A stretch of DNA of 64,000 nucleotides from Megasphaera paucivorans (GTDB lineage: Bacteria; Bacillota; Negativicutes; Veillonellales; Megasphaeraceae). Shown piece by piece: positions 9,006 to 16,673 of the stretch. The notes beneath the pieces are model-generated. The model saw only the letters and a program-made list of their open reading frames with translations. It made no database searches and was not told the DNA's origin. The stretch is taken from the NCBI RefSeq assembly GCF_900103535.1, contig NZ_FNHQ01000002.1, forward strand, positions 104,838 through 168,837, in the 5' to 3' direction. A program made the translations under genes and the position numbers. Numbering within the stretch: the stretch's first letter is position 1; the number at the start of each line of letters is the position of its first letter.

Positions 9006-10241
9006 ATGGATTTCTTTATTAGCCCTATTCAATTACTGCAAAGTATATCATTAGCCTTAGAATTATCAGCAGGTGGATTATCCAGTCATCAATGGAGAGT
9101 TGCTATGATAGCGGATCATGTAGCCGATAAACTGGATTTAACACGCGAAGAGAGGCAAACGCTGGTACATGTTTCACTTATTCATGATATTGGAGCAGCT
9201 GCCAGCTGGGAAAAAGTTGCAGGACTTCGAGTGGGGAAAAGTGCGGATTTATATGCGCATGCGTATGCTGGATATACGTTGTTGAAGGATTCTGCAGCAT
9301 TTCATGATATGGCTCCGTATATCCGATATCATCATGACCGCTGGGATGGGAATAATATATCTGGATTGTCGGGAAAACAAATTCCGTTGTTGAGTCGGAT
9401 CATTTGTCTTTCCGATAATGTGGCCATACAAATTGATGCACAACGATTTATTTTTGATCAGGTTCCGGGTATTTTGGAAAACATACGTGAAGGGAGCGGA
9501 ACATATTTTCAGCCTGAGTTAGTTGATGTATTTCTCCGGATAGCTCAATCAGAAGGATTTTGGCTTGATTTGATCAATGCCTATGCATTTCCTGAATTTT
9601 TTAAGCGTGTTGGCCGATATGGAGATATTTGTTATTCCTTAGAGGATGTCATGGATATAGCGGAAATATTGGCAACTGTTGTCGATTGGAATGACCCATT
9701 TACCGGTGGTCATTCCCGCAGGGTTGCAGTTATTTCCGAATATTTGGCAAGCCAAAAAGGATTTTGTTCGGATGAAGTGAAGTTGATGCGCATTGCGGGA
9801 TTGCTCCATGATATAGGAAAGTTAGCGGTTTCCCGCACTATTTTGGAAAAGCCCGACAAGTTGAATAGTTCAGAATTTTATATTATTAAACAACATCCGT
9901 ATTATACGTATCACATTCTTCATAACATTGAAGGCCTTCAGGATGTTGCAGTATGGGCGGCATATCATCATGAAACATTAGATGGAAAGGGCTATCCATT
10001 CAGAATCAAAGGGGAGTCACTGTCTTTAGGATCCCGTATTGTTGCGGTGGCGGATATTTTCACAGCACTTACGGAAAAACGTCCGTATCATGCCACGATG
10101 GAGCGGGATGCAGTGCGCCAAATAATGCAGGGAATGGCGCAGCATGGTAAAATTGATGGTTCATTGGTAGCAGTGTTATTCCATGATCCTGAAAAAATTA
10201 ATTATTTGATTGCTCACGTTTTTGCGATACAAAAAAAATAG
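9006..10241 (+). CDS. tandem HD-domain protein with C-terminal HD-GYP
   Basis: A 411-residue cytoplasmic protein with two metal-dependent phosphohydrolase modules. The N-terminal one (about residues 30-150) has HDIGAAASW and HHDRWDG; the C-terminal one (about residues 215-400) has HDIGKLAVS and HHETLDGKGYP, the GYP signature of cyclic-di-GMP phosphodiesterases. There is no receiver or membrane segment. ATG 9006 directly follows AAAGGAGGG. Cyclic dinucleotide cleavage is the family expectation and has not been shown here; the first module looks degenerate and may be regulatory. Confidence 0.85.
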   Translation: MDFFISPIQLLQSISLALELSAGGLSSHQWRVAMIADHVADKLDLTREERQTLVHVSLIHDIGAAASWEKVAGLRVGKSADLYAHAYAGYTLLKDSAAFHDMAPYIRYHHDRWDGNNISGLSGKQIPLLSRIICLSDNVAIQIDAQRFIFDQVPGILENIREGSGTYFQPELVDVFLRIAQSEGFWLDLINAYAFPEFFKRVGRYGDICYSLEDVMDIAEILATVVDWNDPFTGGHSRRVAVISEYLASQKGFCSDEVKLMRIAGLLHDIGKLAVSRTILEKPDKLNSSEFYIIKQHPYYTYHILHNIEGLQDVAVWAAYHHETLDGKGYPFRIKGESLSLGSRIVAVADIFTALTEKRPYHATMERDAVRQIMQGMAQHGKIDGSLVAVLFHDPEKINYLIAHVFAIQKK

Positions 10242-10242
10242 A

Positions 10243-10294
10243 AGCACATAAAGAAAGCTATATCCCATTTGGGATATAGCTTTCTTTATGTGCT
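10243..10294. terminator. bidirectional terminator, perfect 25-bp inverted repeat
   Basis: Positions 10243-10267 and 10270-10294 are perfect reverse complements with only two bases between. The hairpin lies between the convergent HD-GYP gene and the NifX-like gene, and ends in TATGTGCT / AGCACATA, also seen at 58823-58868. Confidence 0.85.
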
Positions 10295-10299
10295 GAGTC

Positions 10300-10683
10300 T
10301 TATTGATGATGACCGCAGTGATGAGGGTGGTCACCCTGCTGGTCGTGATCGTGATGACTGCAGCGAGCATCCGGATCATACGATAACGAATCTTTTAATA
10401 GTGCGTTTACTGCGTCATCGGCAGAACCCGTAACGCCGCCATACCAAGTAATATCGGCAGCGGTGAGGGCTTGCTGAGCACCGCCGCCAATGCCGCCGCA
10501 AATAAGTTTGTTTACACCGGCTTGTTTTAACCAAACAGCTAATGATTCGTGACCGGCACCATCGGTTCCCAGTATTTGGCTGGCAGTAATGATATTATTT
10601 TCTATCGTATAAATCTTAAATTGTTCCGTATGACCGAAATGTTGGAATACAGAGCCATTTTCATAAGTAACAGCTATTTTCAT
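10300..10683 (-). CDS. NifX/NifB-like dinitrogenase iron-molybdenum cofactor family protein, His-rich tail
   Basis: A small (127 residues) protein of the NifX/NafY/MTH1175 family: MKIAVTYENGSVFQHFGH at the start and the GADAVICGGIGGGAQ-like loop LICGGIGGGAQQAL. In organisms without nitrogenase these proteins appear beside Mrp ATPases and are thought to bind or traffic metal clusters. The last 25 residues are very rich in histidine (SHHDHDQQGDHPHHCGHH), suggesting metal binding. It is the last gene of DUF134-mrp-nifX and ends just before a bidirectional terminator. Confidence 0.85.
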   Translation of the reverse strand: MKIAVTYENGSVFQHFGHTEQFKIYTIENNIITASQILGTDGAGHESLAVWLKQAGVNKLICGGIGGGAQQALTAADITWYGGVTGSADDAVNALLKDSLSYDPDARCSHHDHDQQGDHPHHCGHHQ

Positions 10684-10701
10684 ATAATACCTCCCAAACT
10701 A

Positions 10702-11532
10702 TCAAAAAACAGATTCTAAATATGCAGCCGTTTCTTCTAAATAATTTTTGTTAAAGCTTTCTATGTCACCGGCATCACAATGAGCTGCAAATTCCGGATC
10801 GATTGGTAACTTCATGGAATGAGGAATTTGATACTTTTCGGCGGTTTCTGCAACATGGCTGGCCCCAAAAATTTCATGCTGTTCATGACAATCAGGACAT
10901 TCAAAATAGCTCATGTTTTCAATGAGACCTAATACGGGAATATGCATCATTTCTGACATTTTAAGTGCTTTTTCCACTATCATGGAAACAAGTTCCTGGG
11001 GAGAGGTGACTACAAAGATACCATCGACAGGAAGTGATTGGAAAACGGTTAACGGAACATCACCTGTTCCCGGGGGCATGTCTACAAACATGTAGTCGAT
11101 GTCGCCCCAAACGATATCTGTCCAAAATTGTTTTACGGCGCCGGCAATGACGGGACCACGCCATACAACGGGCGAAGAAGTATCTTCTAATAAAAGGTTA
11201 ATGGACATGACTTCAATGCCTTTTTTTGTATTTACTGGGAAGATTCCGTGTTCATCACCGGTAGCTTTTTCGGTCATACCGAAAATTTTTGGAATTGAAG
11301 GACCTGTAATATCAGCATCTAAAATCGCTGTTTTATATCCTTTTCGCTGCATTTGTACAGCTAATAAAGAGGTTACCAAGGATTTACCAACCCCGCCTTT
11401 ACCGCTAACGATACCAATAACATGTTTTACGTGAGTGCCCATATGTGGAGCGACTTGCATGCTTTCTGGTTTTGTACGACTGTCACAAGAGCTGCCGCAG
11501 CTGGAACATTCATGATTACATTCTTCACTCAT
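10702..11532 (-). CDS. Mrp/NBP35-family P-loop ATPase (Fe-S cluster carrier)
   Basis: ParA/MinD-like ATPase of the Mrp class, which carries and transfers Fe-S clusters in the cytoplasm. The N-terminus has a cysteine-rich stretch (CNHECSSCGSSC), the deviant Walker A is GIVSGKGGVGKS (about residues 40-51), Walker B lies in FVDMPPGTGD, and the bridging CxxC motif is ECPDC (about residue 218). Length 276 is normal. It is between a DUF134 regulator (4-base gap) and the NifX-like gene. Confidence 0.92.
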   Translation of the reverse strand: MSEECNHECSSCGSSCDSRTKPESMQVAPHMGTHVKHVIGIVSGKGGVGKSLVTSLLAVQMQRKGYKTAILDADITGPSIPKIFGMTEKATGDEHGIFPVNTKKGIEVMSINLLLEDTSSPVVWRGPVIAGAVKQFWTDIVWGDIDYMFVDMPPGTGDVPLTVFQSLPVDGIFVVTSPQELVSMIVEKALKMSEMMHIPVLGLIENMSYFECPDCHEQHEIFGASHVAETAEKYQIPHSMKLPIDPEFAAHCDAGDIESFNKNYLEETAAYLESVF

Positions 11533-11536
11533 TTTA

Positions 11537-11899
11537 TCAATCTCCTTTTTTTATGTGTTGTGTAGAACGGCAATGGCAGGAATTACAGCATTTGCCGGAT
11601 TGTTTACATAGTTCAATATTACCGCCTTCGATAAGCAGGCGTTTTCCATGGACGAGGGCATCGGCAATTTTACGGCGGGCAACATCATAAATACCGGTAA
11701 CAGTTGTTCGCGCAACATTAATTTGCAAAGCACATTGTTCCTGCGTTAATCCGACCAAGTCAATCAAACGGATTACCTCATATTCATCAATACTCATAAT
11801 TACAGTATCTATAGTATTTGGACAAGCTATTCCAGCAGGAGCAAATTCTCCTGATCTTGGCATAGAACAAACACGGCGGCAACGTTGAGGACGTGGCAT
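11537..11899 (-). CDS. DUF134-family helix-turn-helix protein
   Basis: A 120-residue protein starting MPRPQRCRRVC, characteristic of DUF134 (sigma-70 region 4-like DNA-binding proteins). The helix-turn-helix is in LTQEQCALQINVARTTVTGI; the C-terminal part contains a cysteine/histidine cluster (CKQSGKCCNSCHC) that could hold a metal or Fe-S cluster. It heads the DUF134-mrp-nifX operon behind GGGAGG and may autoregulate it through the palindrome in its promoter. Confidence 0.85.
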   Translation of the reverse strand: MPRPQRCRRVCSMPRSGEFAPAGIACPNTIDTVIMSIDEYEVIRLIDLVGLTQEQCALQINVARTTVTGIYDVARRKIADALVHGKRLLIEGGNIELCKQSGKCCNSCHCRSTQHIKKGD

Positions 11900-11931
11900 A
11901 GGAAAAAACCTCCCTTTTAAGGTATGGCATT

Positions 11932-11960
11932 ATTATATGATTATTTGTGACATATGTCAA
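11932..11960 (-). promoter_or_regulatory. sigma-70 promoter of the DUF134-mrp operon with operator
   Basis: On the minus strand TTGACA (11955-11960), 17 bases, then TATAAT (11932-11937), both perfect. The -35 is covered by the 12-base palindrome TGACATATGTCA at 11948-11959, a good candidate operator, perhaps for the DUF134 protein itself. Confidence 0.75.
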
Positions 11961-12032
11961 TAATTAAAACCATATAAATAACATATATACACTGTTATTT
12001 AAAATCATTTGGTATACGTTGCCAAATGAAGC

Positions 12033-12060
12033 TTGCAATTTTTTTTCAGCTTGTTATAAT
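12033..12060 (+). promoter_or_regulatory. promoter of tRNA-Val
   Basis: TTGCAA (12033-12038), 16-base spacer, TATAAT (12055-12060), 14 bases before the mature tRNA 5' end. Confidence 0.75.
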
Positions 12061-12074
12061 GGAGAAGTACACTT

Positions 12075-12151
12075 GGGATTATAGCTCAGCAGGTTAGAGC
12101 GCCACGCTCACATCGTGGAGGTCGAGAGTTCGAGTCTCCCTAATCCCACCA
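12075..12151 (+). tRNA. tRNA-Val (anticodon CAC), CCA encoded
   Basis: Full cloverleaf: acceptor GGGATTA pairs with TAATCCC (12141-12147), discriminator A, encoded CCA (12149-12151). The D-arm begins AGCTCAGCAGGTTAGAGC; the anticodon stem CCACG/CGTGG encloses CTCACAT, giving anticodon CAC, which reads GUG; the T-arm has GTTCGAGTC. It is a lone tRNA gene. Confidence 0.93.
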
Positions 12152-12344
12152 AAGAGTTGTTTTTACTTTTATTTTGAAACTTTGCCACTGCATAAGGTAA
12201 GGTTTCTTTTTTTGTTTTCATTTGACTAGTATAATGTTTAGCCATCTTCGCCCTATTGTGCAGCAATTTACTATCGTCTCCACTCTCTCCTCCTGCGGTT
12301 TTGATCATAGCTGTTTGCCGGTTCTGTATAAGGAACATGTAAAA

Positions 12345-12371
12345 GGGACTGACCGATAAACCGTCAGTCCC
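12345..12371. repeat. inverted repeat / hairpin
   Basis: GGGACTGAC (12345-12353) and GTCAGTCCC (12363-12371) with a 9-base loop. On the minus strand it is followed by TTTTA, so it may be a leftward terminator. Confidence 0.5.
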
Positions 12372-12387
12372 CAATAAGTTAAATTTT

Positions 12388-12432
12388 AAGTAAACCGTCT
12401 ATTTGTCTAGGGTGGGGCGGTTTACTTTTTTT
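12388..12432 (+). terminator. rho-independent terminator downstream of tRNA-Val
   Basis: AAGTAAACCG (12388-12397) pairs with CGGTTTACTT (12418-12427) and runs into seven Ts. No gene directly precedes it; it may end tRNA read-through or an unrecognised transcript. Confidence 0.7.
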
Positions 12433-12647
12433 GTTGCAAAAGTGCAACGAAGTGCGATTAAATATAACAAGATTATATTTTATTATATCGTTCATGCGTA
12501 TCACTCTGTTTTAGAGGCAATATTGACTGTCTATCGTTTTGTAACAGTACCTTGTAAGAGCGTATCAGGTTCTAAGAAGTCAGTCGAGGTGTCCCCTTTA
12601 TACGAGCACTGCATATGCGGCGGCTTTTTTTTATTTGCAAGCATACA

Positions 12648-13043
12648 TTAGAATTCAATTATTTTAGGATTTGTTGTGAAAGAATAAATAGTAGCTGTGC
12701 CATGTTCAAAATAAAACACAGTCATTAAATTATCATCAACGGTGTACATACTGCTTAATACTGACTGGTTGGCATTCATCATAGCTGCTCTGGCTTCTCG
12801 GCGTAAGTCTTCTTTGACATTGCCTTCGACTCGAATCCATGTTCCTTTGTACATGCCGCATATTTCGATTTTTTCATTTTTTTTCATTTGATGATAAACT
12901 TTTTTTTGATTATTGGTAACAATGTACAATTTCCCTTCAAAGGAACATACCGCTCCAAATGGTCTAACATGAGCTTGTCCGGCATCACTGGTGGCAAGAT
13001 AAAATGTTCCGCAAGATTTTAGATATTCCATTATTTCATTCAT
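12648..13043 (-). CDS. pyridoxamine 5'-phosphate oxidase-family flavin-binding protein
   Basis: A 131-residue split-barrel protein of the PNPOx-like family (FMN or F420-type cofactor binding), with TFYLATSDAGQAHVRPFGAV at the N-terminus as the typical first strands and GKLYIVTNNQKKVYHQMKKN after it. Members of this short group are often NimA/flavin reductases of uncertain role. The ATG at 13043 is chosen because of AAGGAG; longer starts read into the regulatory region. It is divergent from an HxlR regulator, the usual arrangement for a regulated redox gene. Confidence 0.82.
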   Translation of the reverse strand: MNEIMEYLKSCGTFYLATSDAGQAHVRPFGAVCSFEGKLYIVTNNQKKVYHQMKKNEKIEICGMYKGTWIRVEGNVKEDLRREARAAMMNANQSVLSSMYTVDDNLMTVFYFEHGTATIYSFTTNPKIIEF

Positions 13044-13164
13044 TTTAAAATCTCCTTCCATAGATACAGTTGTATTTGTTGTTATTTGCAAGTATAATTA
13101 TAACGTACAGGATAAATAAAGCAAGTACGATATTTATTGATACCGGTATCAGAAAGGAACGTGT
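13044..13164. promoter_or_regulatory. divergent regulatory region with two palindromes
   Basis: Between the flavoprotein and hxlR-type genes. It contains ATACAGTTGTAT (13064-13075) and the perfect palindrome GATACCGGTATC (13139-13150), plausible sites for the HxlR protein. Assignment of sites to regulator is inference. Confidence 0.45.
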
Positions 13165-13506
13165 ATGGAAAAGAAGGAATTGTTTGGACGTTGCCCTTAT
13201 GTAACTGCGCAAAAGGTATTAACTGGAAAGTGGTCTATGTATATTTTATATCTTTTATCTGAGGGGGCGATTCGTTTTAATGAACTTCAGAGACGAATGC
13301 CTGAAGAAATGACACACACAACATTATCACGTCAATTAAAAACGCTGGAAAAGGAAGGATTGATTATTCGGACAGAATATCAGCAGATACCTCCCCGAGT
13401 AGAATATCGGTTAAGTGAAGTAGGCGAGAAATTTAAAAGTGTTTTGTCGGTGCTTAAAATATGGGGAGATGAATATATTTTGTATTTAAATAAAACAAAG
13501 AAATAG
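13165..13506 (+). CDS. HxlR-family winged-helix regulator
   Basis: A 113-residue regulator with the family layout: cysteine near the N-terminus (GRCPYVTAQKVLTGKWSMYI, Cys9), then ITFNELQ-like and LSRQLKTLEKEGLI recognition helices, and a wing with PPRVEYRLSEVG. HxlR proteins usually sense reactive electrophiles or oxidants through that cysteine. It starts after AAAGGAAC and is followed by a strong hairpin, so it is monocistronic. Confidence 0.92.
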   Translation: MEKKELFGRCPYVTAQKVLTGKWSMYILYLLSEGAIRFNELQRRMPEEMTHTTLSRQLKTLEKEGLIIRTEYQQIPPRVEYRLSEVGEKFKSVLSVLKIWGDEYILYLNKTKK

Positions 13507-13570
13507 CGTAATAGATACAATTTATCTTTATGGCATATAGATTATTTTTTAAAGCTAATTTATTATAAAA

Positions 13571-13617
13571 ATGCGTTACAAAAAAGCGATTCAGCCATCG
13601 TCTTTTTTGTAACGCAT
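13571..13617. terminator. bidirectional terminator
   Basis: ATGCGTTACAAAAAAG (13571-13586) and CTTTTTTGTAACGCAT (13602-13617) are perfect complements, extended by CGAT/ATCG inside. It separates the convergent HxlR and outer-membrane protein genes. Confidence 0.85.
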
Positions 13618-13646
13618 AAAAATCTTTTTCGTATTACTATTAAACT

Positions 13647-14282
13647 TTATTTGCCGCTTCCTAAGCGATAGGAGGCGCCGATGATAGCACCTTTATAGGT
13701 AAGATTGATATCATCATTAATTTCCGTATTGACATACCGATATCCTGCATTGACGTCCAGATTTTTAGATACAGCATAATTGATGCCGGCTTCCCACAAG
13801 GAAGTCTTTTTTGTTCCCAAAGCGCCTTTAGCGTACACATCAAAATTATTTCCAATAGATTTTTTTGCAATAACACCTAATTGCAGTACGTTATTTGTAC
13901 AGTTATAATTGCGGGCACTTTCATCGCTTCCGACATTATTGAACGAATTTTTAATGCGGTTCCAGCCGCCATACACGGCAACATTTTTATTAAGAGAATA
14001 TACAGCATTTATTTCCTGCGAATTTCCGGTAGTATCGTCATGCTTTGTCTTTAAACCGGAATATTCATATTGTACGGCCCATTGGTCGGTTAAGCCGTAG
14101 GTTGCACCGCCGTTTACATTCCATTTACTGCCCGTAGAACCGCCGGATTCGGCTTTCGCATTCCAAAGACCTAAATCAATTTGAGTTTCTCCTTTGTTCC
14201 ATTGTGTCTGTGGGGCTGCAAAGGCAAAAGAAGTAATACATGTTGCTAACATAGCTGCTAATACTAAAGATTTATTTTTCAT
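13647..14282 (-). CDS. outer-membrane beta-barrel protein
   Basis: A 211-residue exported protein. MKNKSLVLAAMLATCITSFAFA is a Sec signal cleaved before APQ. The mature part alternates hydrophobic and polar residues in strands such as WAVQYEYSGLKTK, NVAVYGGWNRIKN and LDVNAGYRYVNTEI, and ends GAIIGASYRLGSGK, consistent with a small 8-10-strand porin-like barrel. It supports a diderm envelope. No substrate can be assigned. The ATG at 14282 follows AAAGGGATG. Codon use resembles its neighbours. Confidence 0.78.
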   Translation of the reverse strand: MKNKSLVLAAMLATCITSFAFAAPQTQWNKGETQIDLGLWNAKAESGGSTGSKWNVNGGATYGLTDQWAVQYEYSGLKTKHDDTTGNSQEINAVYSLNKNVAVYGGWNRIKNSFNNVGSDESARNYNCTNNVLQLGVIAKKSIGNNFDVYAKGALGTKKTSLWEAGINYAVSKNLDVNAGYRYVNTEINDDINLTYKGAIIGASYRLGSGK

Positions 14283-14613
14283 GTTTTTACATCCCTTTCT
14301 CGGTATAAGAACTTTTATAAACATAGATTATCATATCATTTTGTGAAATAAAATACAATATTATTTTGCAAAATGTAATTAAAATATTGGTCATATGCAT
14401 AGGAATAAACATAGTGTTGACGTGATGCCGGGTTGGTTTATGTCGACGGATTTTTATTTGGAATAGGATTACATAAGGAAGGATGCAGCAAAAATATTTT
14501 TTATTATATAATACAAAAAAATAATATGGAAGTACCCCCTATATAGTTAATCGAAAAATAACATAGGGGGTACAATCTATTCCGGGTATATGTTGGTACA
14601 GAGTGTGATTCGG
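14283..14613. other. intergenic region with a hairpin
   Basis: AT-rich DNA upstream of the outer-membrane gene. The one clear element is an inverted repeat TACCCCCTAT (14533-14542) and ATAGGGGGTA (14563-14572), with inner GTTA/TAAC, located just after the cysteine hydrolase gene and probably its terminator although the T-run is poor. Confidence 0.55.
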
Positions 14614-15135
14614 TTATCGTATATGGATTTGACAAGCCTGCATAGCAGTTAGGGCCGTTTGATGTGCGTCTTCAGTACTTCCGGCACAGCAGTTGCTGTA
14701 TACTGCAATGTTTTTTTCAGGATAAAAAGCCTTAAGCAGCAGTGCATTGGAAATGATGCAAATATCGGTACAAAGTCCCATAAGGATCAGTGTATCATAA
14801 GGCACGGCTTCTTCTATGAGTGCAGTGCATCCAAATGTGGATTTTTCTAAAACAACAGCATCCAGTGTATACGGCAGAAGATCGCGACAAATATTCCAGC
14901 CATGACTATCCTTTTGACAGTGTTGTATGGGGAGATTTTTTCCTTCTTGTGTGTCCAAATACCGCTCATCGTGTGTATCTTGTGTGAAAATGAGTTTTGT
15001 CGTATCGGCTGCATTTTTCTTTACTTTGATAATTTCCTCTTCAATGCGGGGAACAATACGTTGTGCCGATGCCGATCCCAGCGTACCTGTAATAAAATCA
15101 TTCTGCATGTCTATTATAATGTAAGCTTGCTTCAT
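14614..15135 (-). CDS. isochorismatase/nicotinamidase-family cysteine hydrolase
   Basis: A 173-residue cytoplasmic amidohydrolase. The catalytic triad is visible: Asp in IIIDMQNDF (Asp9), Lys in EKSTFGCT (about 98) and Cys in MGLCTDICI (about 132). The TQDTHDERYL loop is the metal-binding/substrate region typical of nicotinamidase-like members. Nicotinamide deamidation is possible but the sequence does not decide. It starts behind AAAGGAG and precedes nothing obviously related; tenI lies upstream. Confidence 0.85.
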   Translation of the reverse strand: MKQAYIIIDMQNDFITGTLGSASAQRIVPRIEEEIIKVKKNAADTTKLIFTQDTHDERYLDTQEGKNLPIQHCQKDSHGWNICRDLLPYTLDAVVLEKSTFGCTALIEEAVPYDTLILMGLCTDICIISNALLLKAFYPEKNIAVYSNCCAGSTEDAHQTALTAMQACQIHIR

Positions 15136-15170
15136 ACGAAGGCTCCTTTTTAGAATGGCTATACAAGTAG

Positions 15171-15764
15171 TTAGTTATTGTCCAGCTGTCTTAAATATGC
15201 AGGTATATCGGAGCAAGTCATTAAGCTGGACATAAGCGCTATACCTGAAATAGGAAGAGCGTTCAGCGCAGCAATATTTTTTTCAGTAATTCCGCCTAAG
15301 GCATATACCGGAATGGAAACAGCATTACAAATATTTTTTAGTTCGCTGATTCCGATGGGAGGGGAATCCGGCTTGCAATTTGTCTCAAAGATGTGGCTGG
15401 CCATGATGTAGGTAGCCCCAAGTTCTTCTGCTTCTTTTGCTTCTCCTGCCGTATGCACAGAAACTCCTAAGGTAGTCATAAAATAACGAATAGAAGAATG
15501 AATCCGTAGATAGGACAAGGAACATTGAAATCGTGGAACATGAAGCTGAATAGCTGTTTTCCCAAAGTGATGGAGAATGCACGTCTTTCCGTGAGCATTG
15601 CAGATTTGCAATGCTTGCCGGGCATATGTCATGTAATCCTCTTCATTTAGTGTTTTTTCTCTCAGAATCAAGGTGCTTACATCCGATGCGGCTATTTTTT
15701 CTAATTGTTCCCAATAACTGTTGGGAGCTAATGTGCGGTTCGTTATGGCAAGTATATTTTGCAC
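15171..15764 (-). CDS. tenI: TenI/ThiE-family protein, probable thiazole tautomerase
   Basis: TIM-barrel protein of the thiamin phosphate synthase superfamily, 197 residues. It contains the TenI-type loop SHIFETNCKPDSPP and ALGGITEKNI rather than the ThiE pyrophosphate motif, so thiazole tautomerase (acting on the ThiG product) is more likely than thiamin phosphate synthase. It starts at GTG after AGGTG. It lies at the end of the thiS-G-H-F cluster but has its own promoter, so it may be transcribed separately from the riboswitch-controlled genes. Confidence 0.75.
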   Translation of the reverse strand: MQNILAITNRTLAPNSYWEQLEKIAASDVSTLILREKTLNEEDYMTYARQALQICNAHGKTCILHHFGKTAIQLHVPRFQCSLSYLRIHSSIRYFMTTLGVSVHTAGEAKEAEELGATYIMASHIFETNCKPDSPPIGISELKNICNAVSIPVYALGGITEKNIAALNALPISGIALMSSLMTCSDIPAYLRQLDNN

Positions 15765-15805
15765 GTTATATCACCTGTTCATTGCAAGTTTATTTTATAT
15801 ATAAT

Positions 15806-15834
15806 ACTATACCTTAATATCATAGGTGAGTCAA
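15806..15834 (-). promoter_or_regulatory. promoter in front of tenI
   Basis: Minus strand TTGACT (15829-15834), 17 bases, TATAGT (15806-15811). Confidence 0.6.
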
Positions 15835-15842
15835 TGCATAGA

Positions 15843-16661
15843 CTAACTTGCAGCATCTGGTAAAATATCTACCAGAAGTTTTACAATCAGGTTAGCTTCG
15901 TGGGCGGAACAAATAGCGACCCGGGGGGCCATAAGACCCCGCCCGGGTATGGCACCTTGTGTGCCGTCACCACAAAGATAAAAGTGGTCTGTAATTTTTC
16001 GTGTTTGAATATCGTTACTGTTTCCGTAACCTGCCATGCCAGAGGCAGATACAATATATTTTTTGGGACACTGTGTTAATATTGTATTAATAAGCATCGC
16101 TTTGGCAGCCGGATTATCAAAAGCTTCACAGATGATGCAATCATCTGCAAAAAGAGAAGCAGCATTTTCGCTAGTCACTTTGACAAAGTCTGTATGTACA
16201 TGAATAAATGGGTTTATTTCTGCAATCTGAGCAGCTAGGGCAGCCGTTTTTTGTTTACCTAAATCATTGATTCTATAAGCTTGTCGATTTAAATTGCTGA
16301 CATCGACAGTATCAAAGTCGACAAGATGCAGTGAACCTACCCCGGTACGTGCTAAAAAAATAGCAGCATGAGAACCGAGGCCGCCAAGTCCGGCAATAGC
16401 AACTTTTCCTTGCTTTACTTTCTCGTGAACATGAGGAGTATGACGGGAACACATCATTGCTTCTAATGATGTACGGGATGGCAATTTGTTCTTTTCGATA
16501 AAATAAATGTCATCACCTGTTTGCAACGGTAAGTTTTCAGTAGTGGCATATCCGTTTAAAATTGATAGATCTGCCGAAGGAAAGCAATGATGGTGCAAGT
16601 CTTGGAGAAACAGAAATTCTGTTGTTTGTGCCTGTCCGTTTATGTTTATTTTTTTTGTCAT
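15843..16661 (-). CDS. thiF: ThiS adenylyltransferase ThiF with fused N-terminal ThiS-like domain
   Basis: E1-like enzyme that adenylates the ThiS C-terminus for sulfur loading. The first 60 or so residues (INGQAQTTEFLFLQDL to YFIEKNKLP) resemble a ThiS beta-grasp domain without a terminal Gly-Gly. The E1 core follows: nucleotide loop GLGGLGSHAAIFLARTGVG (about residues 91-109), DFDTVDVSNLNRQ and the zinc-free short C-terminus. This matches the ThiF family 2 layout. Length 272 is as expected. It is 12 bases downstream of thiH. Confidence 0.88.
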   Translation of the reverse strand: MTKKININGQAQTTEFLFLQDLHHHCFPSADLSILNGYATTENLPLQTGDDIYFIEKNKLPSRTSLEAMMCSRHTPHVHEKVKQGKVAIAGLGGLGSHAAIFLARTGVGSLHLVDFDTVDVSNLNRQAYRINDLGKQKTAALAAQIAEINPFIHVHTDFVKVTSENAASLFADDCIICEAFDNPAAKAMLINTILTQCPKKYIVSASGMAGYGNSNDIQTRKITDHFYLCGDGTQGAIPGRGLMAPRVAICSAHEANLIVKLLVDILPDAAS

Positions 16662-16673
16662 GGCATACCCTGC

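Larger units (their letters stand above)
12152..12647. other. gene-free stretch after tRNA-Val
   Basis: About 500 bases with no convincing gene. It holds two hairpins (annotated separately at 12345-12371 and 12388-12432) and, near the right end, a GC-rich segment followed by eight Ts at about 12628-12636 that may act as a weak terminator. I found no repeat of the tRNA 3' end that would mark an integration site. Confidence 0.5.

Noticed and set aside
12108..12374. ORF of 88 codons on the minus strand
   Set aside because: Its C-terminus (GLGRLELSTSTM) is the antisense of tRNA-Val, a well-known source of false genes.
12403..12651. ORF of 82 codons on the plus strand
   Set aside because: Starts inside a terminator loop at TTG without a ribosome site and has no recognisable composition.
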